A stretch of DNA of 64,000 nucleotides, from NCBI GenBank assembly GCA_015143295.1, contig CM026559.1:23016826-23080825 (forward strand), read 5' to 3'. The DNA is from Tetracentron sinense (taxonomy: Eukaryota; Streptophyta; Magnoliopsida; Trochodendrales; Trochodendraceae). The position numbers and the translations under genes are program-made. Each line of letters starts with the position of its first letter. The first letter of the stretch is position 1. The notes beneath the pieces are model-generated. The model had not been told where the DNA came from. It searched no databases and was given only the letters and a program-made list of their open reading frames with translations. Of this stretch, positions 34,035 to 45,269 are shown one piece after another.

Positions 34035-34199
34035 ATGGCCGGAAACCCTGAAATAGTAGAGCCCCACCAGTCCTTCTGGGAGATCTTCTCTAAAGCCATC
34101 CCTATCATGGATCGAAGAGAGGGGTTGTCATCATCGATCAAAGAGGTCGCTAATGAGAAAGTGGTTGTTTGGTTTTGCTGGAGACAGAAGATGAAGTAG
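34035..34199 (+). CDS. 54-codon ORF of unknown function, TRIM in its leader
   Basis: ATG in good plant context (GGCCATGGCC), reading MAGNPEIVEPHQSFWEIFSK and ending at TAG 34197-34199. G/C content and residue mix differ from the surrounding AT-rich repeats, so it may be the first exon or a fragment of a host gene. I recognise no family. The miniature retrotransposon ends only 7 bp upstream of the ATG, so any original promoter lies 3.5 kb away at 30.5 kb. Confidence 0.4.
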   Translation: MAGNPEIVEPHQSFWEIFSKAIPIMDRREGLSSSIKEVANEKVVVWFCWRQKMK

Positions 34200-34261
34200 G
34201 ATATTTTTGTCATTCAAATTTCCTAGTGTTTATTTAAGAGTTTTAAATTTTTTTTTTTTAA

Positions 34262-34505
34262 TGGGGCATTTGGATTGGATTTTACTAGTTAAAAATCAAA
34301 TATGATAGAATAGATTTTGTAAAATAAATTGTTAAATAATTATTTTTTCAAATAATAGTGTTCTGGGAATACGAAGTTGAGTATATCATCTTTGTATTCC
34401 CAAACACTATTATTTGAAAAAGTGATTATTTGACAAGTAATTTTACAAAATCTATTTTTATCATTATTGATTTTTTGCTAATAAAATCCAAGCCAAACGC
34501 CACCT
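34262..34505. mobile_element. Foldback MITE with arms of about 115 bp
   Basis: GGGGCATTTGGATTGGATTTTACTAG (34262 on) faces CTAATAAAATCCAAGCCAAACGCC (to about 34502). Inner arms include TTCAAATAATAGTGTT..GGGAATAC and GTATTCCCAAACACTATTATTTGAA. It would fold into one long hairpin. The TSD is not clear, so the family is open (hAT or PIF-like). Confidence 0.75.
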
Positions 34506-35009
34506 TAGTTTGGTGTTTACTCATCAAAAAGTGGGGTGCAGGTAACACCACCCTTTTTTATTCCTAACATGTTGTGTAACAAGAATTTGCTGAACATTCT
34601 ACTTACAATTCGTTTTATTCCCACACGTCCTGTCATAAAACAATAGAAACTTTTCCACAAGAATTTATACCGAAAATACCCCACATTCATTTTTTTCTAC
34701 CCAACACGCCCCTTAAGTTTTATACCCAAAATATACCATGCCTTTTTGTTACTATCGAAAATACCCCTCATTAGAGAGCAATCGAATAAAGACAAAATTA
34801 TTAGTTCAACCAAGTTTATATTCCCATGATACCCTTCCAAAAAAATTTCAATTGAAAAAAGACAAAATGGTTGGTTGTATCAAGTTTTTATTTTCATAAT
34901 ATCCTTATAAATTGTCCTTTCTATCTATATATCATCGTTAGATTTGTTTTTCTCAACACATCCCTCTAAAATTATCTCCTACCATACCCCTGATGATGAA
35001 GAATGATTT
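34506..35009. other. AT-rich sequence
   Basis: No gene recognised. Phrases such as CATAATACCC already resemble the repeat that follows. Confidence 0.4.
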
Positions 35010-35285
35010 CAAATAATATCCTTCTTAAGATTTGTTAAGATTTTTTTTTATCTCCATAATACCCTTCTTGACATTTTTTTCCCTTAATACTTCTCAATAA
35101 GATTTAGTTTCCATAGATCACTCTCTTAAGATTTGTTTCTTAAAACACTCATTCTTATGATTTGTCTATATTTCCATAATACCCCTTCTTAAGATTTGTT
35201 TTGCGTAGTACACATTGTTAAAATTTGTCTCTTATCATACCCTTTCTTAAGATATTATCCATTCTTAAGATTTGTTTTTAGGTAG
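35010..35285. repeat. Degenerate tandem repeat CCTTCTTAAGATTTGTT
   Basis: The core (A/C)CCTTCTTAAGATTTGTTT recurs about eight times at roughly 25-45 bp spacing, immediately before the HRLI pseudogene. Confidence 0.7.
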
Positions 35286-35306
35286 GAATCCGAGATTTGC
35301 TCTGCA

Positions 35307-35796
35307 ATGGGATTCTATACTTTTCTAGGGCGAGTTCTTTTTGCCTCTCTGTTCATCCTCTTTGCATGGCAAATGTTTATTGAATTTGGAGTTGATGGTG
35401 GGCCTGCAGTGGGCCTGCAGCAAAGGCCTTCATTCCCAAGTATAATGTTGCCACGGAACATGTGTACTCTTAAGACTGACTGGGGGTACAGGTGCCGGTT
35501 GTTGAAAATAAACATATAGTTGCGGCTATTATCGGCCTTAAAAGGGATTGGAGGCATTCTACTTGTTTTTGGCAGCACCTTTGGAGCTTATCTACTTCTT
35601 CTCCTCGCATTTACCACTCCGATTTTGTATGACTTTTTACAACTATGACACTGGCAAGCCTGAATTTGGTCTACTCTTGTCGAGTTCCTACAGAGTCTGG
35701 CGCTTTTTGGTGCATTGCTCTTCTTCTTAGATATGAAGAACTCAATTCCAAGGAGGCAGCTCAAGAAGAAGGCTCCCAACCAAATATGCGGGTAGT
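35307..35796 (+). pseudogene. Processed pseudogene of an HR-like lesion-inducing (HRLI) family protein
   Basis: The N-terminus MGFYTFLGRVLFASLFILFA, then EFGVDGGPA, is the start of plant HR-like lesion-inducing proteins, small membrane proteins of about 155 residues. Further family segments follow in order but in different frames: LKGIGGILLVFGSTFGAYL (about 35540-35595), FYNYDTGKPEF (about 35635-35670) and the basic C-terminus KNSIPRRQLKKKAPN (about 35738-35785). Several small indels and a missing piece break the frame. The parts lie within 490 bp with no intron-sized gap, which suggests a retrocopied mRNA; no clear poly-A tail remains. Family function (a membrane protein linked to cell-death-like lesions) is known only loosely. 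This copy is non-functional. Confidence 0.8.
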
Positions 35797-35823
35797 AAAA
35801 GAGTTAGAATATTCTTGAACGAG

Positions 35824-35963
35824 GAGTGCTAGCCCTACTCTCGGTCAACTTCTATTCTCACCCTCCACCAACCACATATCCATTGTTTAATTATCAAAAC
35901 ATTTTTTCACAAAAAAAGTAGATATTGAGAGTATAGGTTGACTGAGAGTAGGACTAGCAATCC
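35824..35963. mobile_element. MITE with TGCTAGYCCTACTCTC inverted ends
   Basis: Left AGTGCTAGCCCTACTCTCGG and right GAGAGTAGGACTAGCAATCC are inverted copies; length about 140 bp. The arms extend to TCAAC(C)T. TSD unresolved. Confidence 0.7.
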
Positions 35964-36166
35964 ACTTCTGGAAGTGCTCAACTTTCAAGAGGTCAGCTGC
36001 TGTGCAGCACCAGCAATTCCAATCGCGGACCTTTGGTGTTTTCTTTTCCTTCCCTTTGGAGACATTTTACGAGGATAATCCCTATTTTTGGGATAATTAT
36101 TGTTAATTAAAACAGGGTATGGGTTATAAAACTGCACTTCTTCCCCTTACGAAATAGGATATCCCT

Positions 36167-36347
36167 ACACCCCCGCCTCTTGTGTGAGTGGTAGGATGTG
36201 GCCTTCCAAGGGTGATGGTCTGGGGATCTAATCCCCCCAAGGGGTAAGGGTTGCAAGAGCCTCAATGCCCCAGCTAACTTCTGACCGGCTAACTCTACTG
36301 ACATAGGTAAATGATGACTAGGTCCTGTGGGGCCTCCAAAAAAAAAA
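36167..36347 (+). mobile_element. tRNA-derived SINE
   Basis: Flanks ATAGGATATCCCT (36154-36166) and ATAGAATATCCCT (36348-36360) differ by one base. The head has GTGTGAGTGGTAGGA (A-box-like) and GGGGATCTAATCCCC (B-box-like). The tail is a run of A. The end 'GACTAGGTCCTGTGGGGCC' differs from the other two SINEs. Confidence 0.8.
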
Positions 36348-36360
36348 ATAGAATATCCCT

Positions 36361-36826
36361 GAATATATGTATCACGTGGAGCCTTTTTCTTTCCTTCTAA
36401 ACTAAAACAGCCTTGAGACAGGAAATGAATTCCGAGATTCTCATTTGTTTAAGATCAAACACTTGAAAGTTAAAATTGGACTGATTTATTTTGTGGAAAA
36501 AAAGAAAGATTTGTTTCTATATCTTCCTTTGTGAAAGTTATAATTTTAAACTAGCAAAGACCCGTACGATGCACGGGAAGTGAATAATTTTTTTAATAAA
36601 ATTATAAAAAATTATAATGGATTAGAAATAATATGTGAAGTAATTTTTTCATGAGATCTATATATCAGGGAGATGCAAAGCAGACGGGAAGTTATAACAT
36701 GTGAAAACTCTTTGTTTTTGTTTTTTGAGCTATTGTCAAGCAAGAAACTTTCAAATCATGGATTTCTCAATACTCAACTATAGAGAGTGTGTTGTGTTCA
36801 ACCAAAAAAAACCATAGAGAGTGTGT
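36361..36826. other. AT-rich sequence with a short hairpin motif
   Basis: No gene. ACCCGTACGATGCACGGG at about 36560-36577 is a hairpin-forming motif of a kind common in plant repeats. Confidence 0.4.
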
Positions 36827-37372
36827 GTGTTAGTTACATGATATCATTTCAACAAAAAAAACCATAGTATCTGCGAGTGTTGAAGATCCTTTAAAAAAAA
36901 AAATATTTTAATCTTCAAAGCTTTTAATTTTACGTCAGAACATGAAGAGGCAATTGTTCGTTACTCAACATAAAGTGTTTAACATGGCTGAATATGTTTT
37001 TCAAATATCAACCATCCATCTAAGTCCTCCTTTTTGATATACAAATCTAAAAGCGTACAACAAATAAATATGGACTAGGTTAGAGTTCTTACTCAACAGC
37101 GGAAGACCCGGATCCTTCATCGATTTGTTACACTGTCACAATCCTCCTTATCCCCCGTGTGCGTCCTATTCTCGTAGGATGAATGGTAGCTACGTAATCG
37201 AGTTTCCCCTTATGATTCTACGGTTCAAATCCAAGAGAGAGAGAGAGAGCTTGGAGTATTCTCACAGAGAGAATATCCTTTTGAGAGAGAAGAAACTTAG
37301 AGAGAGAGCAATTGTGTTAGATATGTATTCTTCTTATGAGAAAATATGCCTATATGGAGTAGTATCCCACTA
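36827..37372 (-). repeat. Probable left LTR of the minus-strand Copia
   Basis: TGTTAGTTACATG at the left edge and ATCCCACTAACA at the right are short inverted ends, and the purine tract follows. The matching LTR is outside the window, so the left edge is tentative. Confidence 0.45.
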
Positions 37373-38542
37373 ACACACAACCTCTCCCCCCTTTTGGGGA
37401 GAGTGGGAAGTTATCCTTTATTAATGTGTTAGTGGATAACATGGAGATTATCATAACTAATCAGGTTACCTACATGGACTATCCATCTGGGCTCTCATGA
37501 CTCGTAATCCATGTGGGCGGATTAAAAGCCTAGGTCAGGCTCAGCTCGACCCATAAATTCCTAACAGCTCTCACTCGCCCACATAGGGTGAGTTTTTTGA
37601 TTTGTTTTCCCATAAGGTGAAGCAATTTCTCAGTCTTTCTCAATCTCACATTCTCATCTCCTCATACAGGAAAATGAATCGTGCGACCTAACGAGAAGAA
37701 CATACATCCTCAGGAGCGAGACTATCAAATCATAAATGACCAACAAAAAATGCGTCACTCGAGGGCATCTCGGTTATACCCCAAATGATCTTATTACACC
37801 TAATTAAGCACTCTTAATCCCTCATAATAAGCAGTGTTTTACCCGAAATAAGTGATGTACTCGTATCCCGTATCATAAACATATTACGACATAGACACTG
37901 GCCAGCAATGAGTCACATAACATGGTGTATCATCAATCAATCTTCCCTAAGTCCTCATGTCAATTCAACTAGACTCAACCGATTTCCCAGTCATGCCTCG
38001 TCAGACCGAATCTTTCATGATCCTCGGTTTGCATGCTAAAGTAGCAACACTGAGCATCCTCTTCATGACATAGTCTCAGGTCAACAAAGGTTACAATTAG
38101 GATCATTGATTCAATTGGCTCACACAATGATGAATGATGAAGCAAGAATCATTCATCACTCCAACTATAAACGACTTAAAGCACATACAGTATGAAATAT
38201 ATGCTATGGCGTTATCTCATAAAAATGAGTATGTCACTTCTAATAAATAGGAACGCTATACGAATCTGGGTCTAGTAGCTATGCAAGCGTCTAACCTAAG
38301 TTTTCCAATCCAGTCACTCTGTAAGCGCCTGCCTGAAATCTCACATTCGGGTATGATGCAGGCTACATAGAGTTGTGGTAGTACTCTATGATCAACCGCC
38401 AAATGTATAAATGTCTTAGTTCGCTATCTTAGTGCCTAAAAACATAAACGTCTCATCTTGCTCGCTGTCTCAGCACCAAGGTGAATCACCCATGCGAGAG
38501 GTTCGATTCGAACCCAGTGACATATCATGAAGATATGCTATC
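37373..38542. other. Copia non-coding region between RNase H and LTR
   Basis: No ORF of interest. In minus orientation this lies between the end of pol and the purine tract. Confidence 0.5.
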
Positions 38543-39757
38543 CAGGGGCAGAGCCAGGAATTTTTCCTTGGGGAGGGCCGTACCACATATCAAGAGAATT
38601 AATTGGATTGGAGTATGGGGTCTTGGGGGTCTTGGGGGTCTGGGAACGTAGTCCGCGATTTTTTTTTTTTTTTGGAATAATGAATCCATCGTGATCATAA
38701 AATTCCATTCAAAAAAGAGTCCAGTAACAAGAAAAAGTGAAAAACATGGGCCGGTCTTCTTGGTTCCTACCTACTTTTTTAATACCCACTCACTGTGGTT
38801 AAGATTCACTCTAGTCTTTCTTCACAAAAGAAACTGAAAACAGGAAAGATTCAAGAAAGACAGTCACACATTTACAGAATTCCATAAGTCATAGCATGCA
38901 ATCAAGTTTGACTCATTTCATCATTTGAATCCTACTAAATTTATTTTAAACTCCAGTTGAGAATGGTTTGATAAGTTTCCTAGCCGAACCGCGATTGATT
39001 ACTTGGATTGAGAGATATGAAAAGAAGGAAACAAATATAGAAAATACAATATCCCACTGATAGCCATAAAAGGGGAAAAACAACCACAAATCAATGAATC
39101 AATATATTCATATTCAATACCAAATTACCAATGACATTAGCCACATGCATCACCATTTATTCATTTACCAATGCAAATTTCAGAAAATAAATCACATAGA
39201 TAGAATCATAGAACCAATTTAACCAGAAAAAATACCTAATGAACTTCTAAGGGCAGAGCCATGAAATTTTCTAGGGTTTCAACTAGGGTTTTCAAGGGTT
39301 AAATTTGAACAGTTTGGTGTTTGTTATCAATTGGTAGCCAGAGGTGGAAGCCAGGCTATTTGGTTTGTGGGACTGGGCGAACCAGCGAAGCATCAACCAA
39401 GAAGCAACTGTGGTCTGTGATGGAGTCTGAATGAGAGAGGGTTTCTCCTTCTTTCTCCTCTTCTCCTTCTTTCTTCTCCCTATCAAGTTTCAAAGTACTA
39501 TCCTCTACGGTACTCTATTTCCCTTTCTAACTAAACCACGTAACCAAGAGCCATCTCATAAACTAACACTAGTTTGCAAAAGACTAAAGGACAAAAATAA
39601 CTTCTTAGATTTGGGGGGGCCATTGTATAAACTAACATCTAAATTTTTTTTTGGGAGGGGGGGCACAACATGGAGACAAAAGAAAAAATATTGTTTTAAA
39701 TTGTTTGGGGGGCCATGCCCCCCCCCCCCCCCCAGCGCCTCCCTGGCTCCGCCCCTG
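38543..39757. mobile_element. Non-autonomous hAT-like DNA transposon, 1.2 kb
   Basis: Ends CAGGGGCAGAGCCAGG and CCTGGCTCCGCCCCTG are terminal inverted repeats with one mismatch. The flanking octamers ATGCTATC and GTGTTATT differ by three transitions, consistent with an aged 8-bp TSD. Poly-G/poly-C runs lie near both ends. The open stretches do not resemble a transposase. Confidence 0.75.
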
Positions 39758-39820
39758 GTGTTATTAATAATGAACAACATAAGAATAATGCTAATAAAAT
39801 GCATACTCATATCATAAAAC

Positions 39821-39853
<33 letters not shown>
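39821..39853. repeat. (AAT)n microsatellite
   Basis: About eleven uninterrupted AAT units inside the Copia remnant. Confidence 0.95.
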
Positions 39854-39854
<1 letters not shown>

Positions 39855-40360
39855 TTGGTACAAAACCAAGTAACTAAATACATTATGTAAGCACCCAATT
39901 TTTACACCCTTGTCTAACCATGGTTAAAATCTTTAAACCATTGTTATCACCAGTCGAGTCCCCTAGAAAACCCTAGTGTCAAACCCTAAACCTAGGAAAA
40001 CCCTAGGTAAACACTAGTTAAACCCTAGTTAAAACTAGGACTCAACCCTAGAAAACCCTAGTACCAAACCCTAACCCTTGGTAAACCCTAGCTAAACCCT
40101 AGTTAAACCCTAAGACTCCACCCTAGTTAAAACTCTAGGACTCAACCCTAGTATGAAACCTATGTCAAAATCCTAGCCCTAGATAACCCTAGCTGAAGCC
40201 CTAGCCTAGCCCTAGAGCCCTTAGGGCTTGATACCTTAGTACATGGCCCTTAGGGGCCTCAATCCTTCTGCCTGGGCCCATAAGGCTCAAAAACCCTAAG
40301 CCAAACTCCCTTTACCTGAGTGTGCATGGGCCAGGCCCATTTCAATCAAAATCTCATAGT

Positions 40361-40430
40361 GGCGGTAGATAGTCTACCGCTAACCCAGTTTTTGTCTGGT
40401 TTAACAATGACGATAGATCATCTACCGCCA
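40361..40430. repeat. Palindromes GGCGGTAGAT..TCTACCGC upstream of TATA
   Basis: Two 20-23 bp palindromes centred on GAT(A/C)(A/G)TC, 153-222 bp upstream of the TATA. Repeated downstream at 41290-41361 and in LTR2 at about 55601-55670 and 56531-56600. Confidence 0.9.
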
Positions 40431-40582
40431 ATGTTCAAATTCCCAGTTTACAGTCTGCGTAGCCCCTTGCACACTCAACCATCCACTCTCCCTTCAACTC
40501 AAAACCCTCACTCAACCTACAAGGGGTCCAACCAAAGCTCAGACCTTCCCTCTGATCCCCTCAAAGTCCCCAAGGCTCCCTT

Positions 40583-40592
40583 CTATAAAAAC
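40583..40592 (+). promoter_or_regulatory. TATA box of Tat1 LTR1
   Basis: CTATAAAAAC. LTR2 has CAATAAAAAC at the same place, one base off. Confidence 0.6.
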
Positions 40593-42573
40593 TCATCACC
40601 CACCACTGTAAATTGGATCAAAATTATTCACAGTGGAACCCCTGTTGCAAAATCCCTTCACCTCAACCTCTTTCACACCCTGGTCTTGATCCCAGGACTC
40701 CTTCGGACCTCCCCCCAAGCTTCCTCAACCTTGCAGCATCACCACGGTGTGCATCACCACCGTGCACAGGCCACAACCCATTCGGTAGAACAGAGCATAG
40801 GGTAGGGCACTCCCTACCCCATTTTTCTTCTTGCTTTATCAATCATGGGAGCCCATGGTAATTTCCAGGGGACTTATTTGCTTTTTTCCTGGTATTTAGT
40901 TTGTAAACCGAACCCACACAGGGTGTTCACCCACCTTGATCATAGGTGTGGTGAACCCCTACAGGTATAGCTCTCCCCTAAGCATCTCAGACCACCACGG
41001 AGTTTCTGGGGGTTCCTCCATTCATGAGGGAACCCCTGGGATCCCTGATACACAGCCCCCATGTGCAAAAATCCGATTTTGAGCAAAATCAGGAATGGCG
41101 GTAAACTCAGTACCGCCATTCCTGGCTATTTACTATTGCAGCTTAGTTTGCCTACTTAGGTGGGCCTTGCTCCATGTCTAGGGCATAGGTTGAACCCCTC
41201 TCCTCTCCTTTTACCTAACTTGGTCCTTCCAGGTCCATAGGTTAACACTAACCATGGTTAAAATTTAAAAAAAAAACAATCCTATGCAAAGTGGCGGTAG
41301 ACCATCTACCGCCCTTCACATATTTGCTTATTTTGGTATTAGCGGTAGATCATCTACCGCCAATCTGTGTTTTTAGGTACAGCATCTTTGGATCATTGTG
41401 GGGCCCACTCCAAGTCAGCCCTAGGGCCCACACAAGGCTCAATCTCCTCTCTTGACTCCCCTCTTCAAATCTCTGCTTTCAGAGCACCCAGGGTCATCCC
41501 CTAACCTAAGATATCAATGTGCAAAACAAAATTAAAAATACAATTACAGTGTTGGTAATCCAATTACCGACATTAATTTATTTTTGATTCTAGACTTTTG
41601 CAAGGGCCCAGGCCAGGTAGGAGGCTACTTTAAGCCCTACCTAGCCCCTGGGCTCACTTTGGACTTAACCATATCCTTAACCATGGTTAAACACACCCTC
41701 AATTAACTTTTAACTATGGTTAAGCACCCCTTAACCCCACAAATCTTGGAAAAATCCCTAAAAATCAATTTAGACCATAAAACTGACTTTAGCCCATTTC
41801 CTAAACCTGGTTAGCAACCCTAACCATGATTAGACCGACCCTAACCCTGGTTAGCATCCCTAACCATGGTTAAATCTGATTTTCGCCTACCAGGCCTAAA
41901 TCCAGTCTACCGAACTCCTCCCTTGGCCTACTGAGCCTGATCTAAGCCTATCAGGCTTACCCCTACCTCCAGGCCCACTCTCGACCTACCGGCCCTGAGC
42001 TAAGTTACCGGACATACCCTTTTTGGCCTACCGGGCCTAAACCCTAGTCTACCGGACTATCCCCTATGCTTATCGGGCTTGAACTTTTGCACTTAATCCA
42101 CCTCCATCAACCAAACCCTAGTCTACCAAACTAGTCCATGTTAGCCATCCTTCGTGCACACACACACTCCCCTAGCCTCGGCACAGGCTCACGTGCCAGA
42201 ACTACGCTCGGTCTTATCTCACCCTGTGAGTACATAGGCAACCTAATCCGGGTTTGATCCTTGTTAGCTTTCCTTTCTTGGATTAGTATTACCTTAAGAA
42301 CTCCGGTATTATGAACAAAGATTGACTTTAATTGGCTTATACCTAGGGAGTACGGAACCGTTGTAAAACAAAAACTTCGGGGTACCTAACACCTTCTCCG
42401 GACTTAACCGAACCCCTTACTCTGATCTCTATCGCAGACCAAGACCTTATCCAACTCTCGGGGGACTTATCCCTTCTGAATGAATAGGTGGCGATTCTTA
42501 ATCTACCTTCACGCCCGTAAGGGTATACCTAATACCCCTTTGTGAGTGTCCCGAAAATTCGTGCTCACAGCTC

Positions 42574-42591
42574 TGGCGACTCTGCTGGGGA
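42574..42591 (+). other. Primer-binding site of Tat1
   Basis: TGGCGACTCTGCTGGGGA, four bases after the LTR end. The TGGCGACTC start fits a tRNA-Arg-type primer, as in related elements; the exact tRNA is inferred. Confidence 0.75.
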
Positions 42592-43709
42592 TAACTACGA
42601 TTAATGGTGTTTTAACCCGGAACCTAGGTTTAAGCCAATTAAACCTCCAATCTTGAACAAAATGTCTAAGCGTTTAACTTAACACTAATCATTTTACATC
42701 TTTTGGTTAATTGTGTACTGTGCATCCATACATGTCATAGTAATGTAATTATCCTATTAAACCCAATAGACAGACTTATTACATTAATGGCTGCTGAATG
42801 ATCATCCTCAGTATCAGTGGCTTAACAGTCTTGGAGGTTCGCGAAATTACTCCTTATGGGTGATTACCTTCAGGGAAGGATTCTAAATACTCCCGCTTTC
42901 ACCAATCTTCCATTTTCATGTATGTTCTATACTGAGGAGTCGCATATACAGTGATAAGTGATCTCTCATCCTGCTAGGAACACACCTGCATCAAACCAGC
43001 ATTCATACATATAGCCTACGCTAGGATATAGTCTACAAGCAGCCCACCCAGGGAGGGCTACTATAAACCCTAACCTGCTTGTACCATATACCTGTCCCCA
43101 ATCGTGGTTGACTATCTGGGCATATTCTACCCGGATAACCACTCATCCAGGGGCATGTAATGAACCAAACCTGTGCTTGTAATAAACTATATCCAACTCT
43201 GTTTTCTGACATAGTATATGGGGTTTAAATCCCAGGTAGACAGGCCTTTACTGGGCCTATCCCCAACCTTAACCTGATAGGTTCCTCGGTTTCCAACAAC
43301 CTGGGCTAAAGCATGTCAGACCTCCATCCGTTTGCCTTATCGAATCACATGTGCCTCATCACACCCAATCATATCAAAAATAAAAAAATATATATGGATC
43401 ATCTTTTGCATTCTATCTGCATACACAGTACACTCACAGAGTATGTATATTGTCTAGGTAGATGGCAGGTCCTTCAAAGATTGTTCAGTCAATAGGTCAA
43501 CTGTCATGGCCTGTGCATCTAACTTCTCAGGGGACATGTGATGACAAACTTCAGAAAACAATTCAGGCATTTACTTCGAGTTAGCATCTCGCTTGAGCTC
43601 AGTACTATAAAATCGTGACTATCTTAGACCTATCCATGGTTAACTCAGACCCGTGCCTCCTGAATGTAGCAATCTAGTGTTGGAACTCATCTCACATGGT
43701 ATTCCGTTT
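42592..43709 (+). other. Leader of Tat1
   Basis: About 1.1 kb between the primer site and the first recognisable coding. Only short open stretches; no domain. Confidence 0.5.
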
Positions 43710-45125
43710 TGGTAAGAATGAACTGTATCTAACACTAGAAGAGATTCAGTGCATTCTAGGGTTAAACATGGACGACAAAGCTATATATAGTACCGCGCTA
43801 CAATACAACATACCAAGCAGACCTATCCAGGTTATTGCATATCAAGCCTGCCTGTTTGCACCCTGATCCTAACGGCTCTTTTGATCGGATACCCGTGTCT
43901 TTTCTTGAAAAGAAGTACAAGCGCAAGTGGAACCCTGACTCCATTTGAGCGGAACTTCCCGGTCTCAACGCCCTTGCATTGATGGCCATGTCTCAACTAG
44001 TATTCCCGAGGTGTCGTACACTTGTCAAATCAGTTCCAGTCGGGATCATAGAGGACATGCATAAATCCTACTTAGTCGTACCAGTCATCCTAGCAGAGCT
44101 TCTCAGGGCTCTCAACTAGGCGGCAGACCGCAGAAATGACATTTTCCATGCCAATACACCTCTCCTACACTTGTGATTGGTGAGCCACCTGCCTACAATC
44201 ATAGCAGTACCGGTCAATCCCAATGATGCCTACAGTCTACCTCGGAAGATTTCCCAGAATCAAGGCCCAATAGCGACTACAGATATCGAAGAGCTCTACT
44301 AGCTTCTCCAAACCTTGACAATAGAAGAGATTATATGGCCATGCGAGCTTCGTGTCGTCATAACTGGAAAATGATGCATGATTCTTGTTGGTCTTACAGG
44401 CTCCACAGTTTATACACCAGTCCGAGTCCTCCGACAGTTTGGATTCCCTCAGCGTATCCCAGTGATAGACTGGCAGGAAAATGACAGGATCACTTTCACA
44501 GTGCATTTCGATGGCCTCACCCGACGTTTCCAGATAGCTTGGCGTAGCTCCAGGAGAGACCAATGGCCTAACTTTGTTGTTACATCAGGACCACAGATCG
44601 ATTCAACATATCGACAGTGGGTGGATAATCCTGACATTCCATCTAGCATGCCTACACCCAGGAAACTGCCCACACCAGTCTCAGCTCCATCACATGAAAC
44701 CATACCCCTAGTTGAAATGGTGGTTCCCTAGAGAGACAACTCCAAATCCAGTAAAAAGAGAAAAGGTTACAGAAAGCCCAACGTACATTCAGACAACAGG
44801 AAGCGGAGTAGAATCGTGGACTCTAGACCGTGCAAGAATAGGTTGAACAATTGGAACAGATAATCCAGTCTCTCCACAGGAGGCGCAGAGGCGACACCAA
44901 AGAGACAGCCGTCATCCAGGCCCAGCTGCACTTCTACCAAGAGCAGCTTGACAATGCAAACGTTGAGATGACCGATCGGATCCAACATTTTGGATTTCGA
45001 ATGTTCAACGCTTCAGAGATAATTGAAAACATGGAGGTTGAGATCACATCCCTATAACTGCAGATCATGGACCTTAATGGTGTGCCCCGGCCACTTGACT
45101 TCGTAATCCCTGATGGGCCTGTCTA
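43710..45125 (+). pseudogene. ORF1 of Tat1 (upstream of gag), broken
   Basis: Coding remnants start with 'YLTLEEIQCILGLN' (about 43730). A longer open stretch (44378-44731) holds RVLRQFGFPQRIPVI and RFQIAWRSSRRDQWPNFV. A charged, probably coiled-coil segment follows (44851-45054, YQEQLDNANVEMTDRIQHFG). Tat/Ogre elements often carry such an ORF before gag, with a plant-specific domain related to the plant mobile domain. Function unknown. Several stops (TAG/TGA) divide it. Confidence 0.65.
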
Positions 45126-45269
45126 GGATCGAGTCTTTTTCTCTTTTTTTGAGTCGCACTATCTTGTACTCATTACACTTTGTATGTATCAATGAAAAAT
45201 ATTTTTTCTAGCATCTTTTTCCTGTCATCATGCATAATCGTGATTTGTCGTTCCATTCTTTTCAGTTGC

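Larger units (their letters stand above)
39886..42569 (+). repeat. LTR1 (5' LTR) of Tat1
   Basis: 2684 bp. Holds AAACCCTAG-rich runs (39955-40210), two palindromes (40361-40380 and 40408-40430), TATA (40583-40592), more palindromes (about 41292-41312, 41340-41361 and 41550-41575), a TTAACCATGG part and a TACCGGGCCTA minisatellite. Confidence 0.95.

Noticed and set aside
35315..35779. Minus-strand ORFs over the HRLI pseudogene
   Set aside because: Antisense to a clearly recognisable plus-strand family sequence.
39431..39822. ORFs in both strands near the hAT right end
   Set aside because: Built on poly-G/poly-C and poly-A runs; no transposase motif.
40320..40861. Open frames of 161 and 82 codons in Tat1 LTR1 (and similar at 55780-56040, 24106-24432 minus)
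   Set aside because: They lie in the LTR around the TATA box and leader, their readings are not conserved as protein between copies, and no domain is seen.
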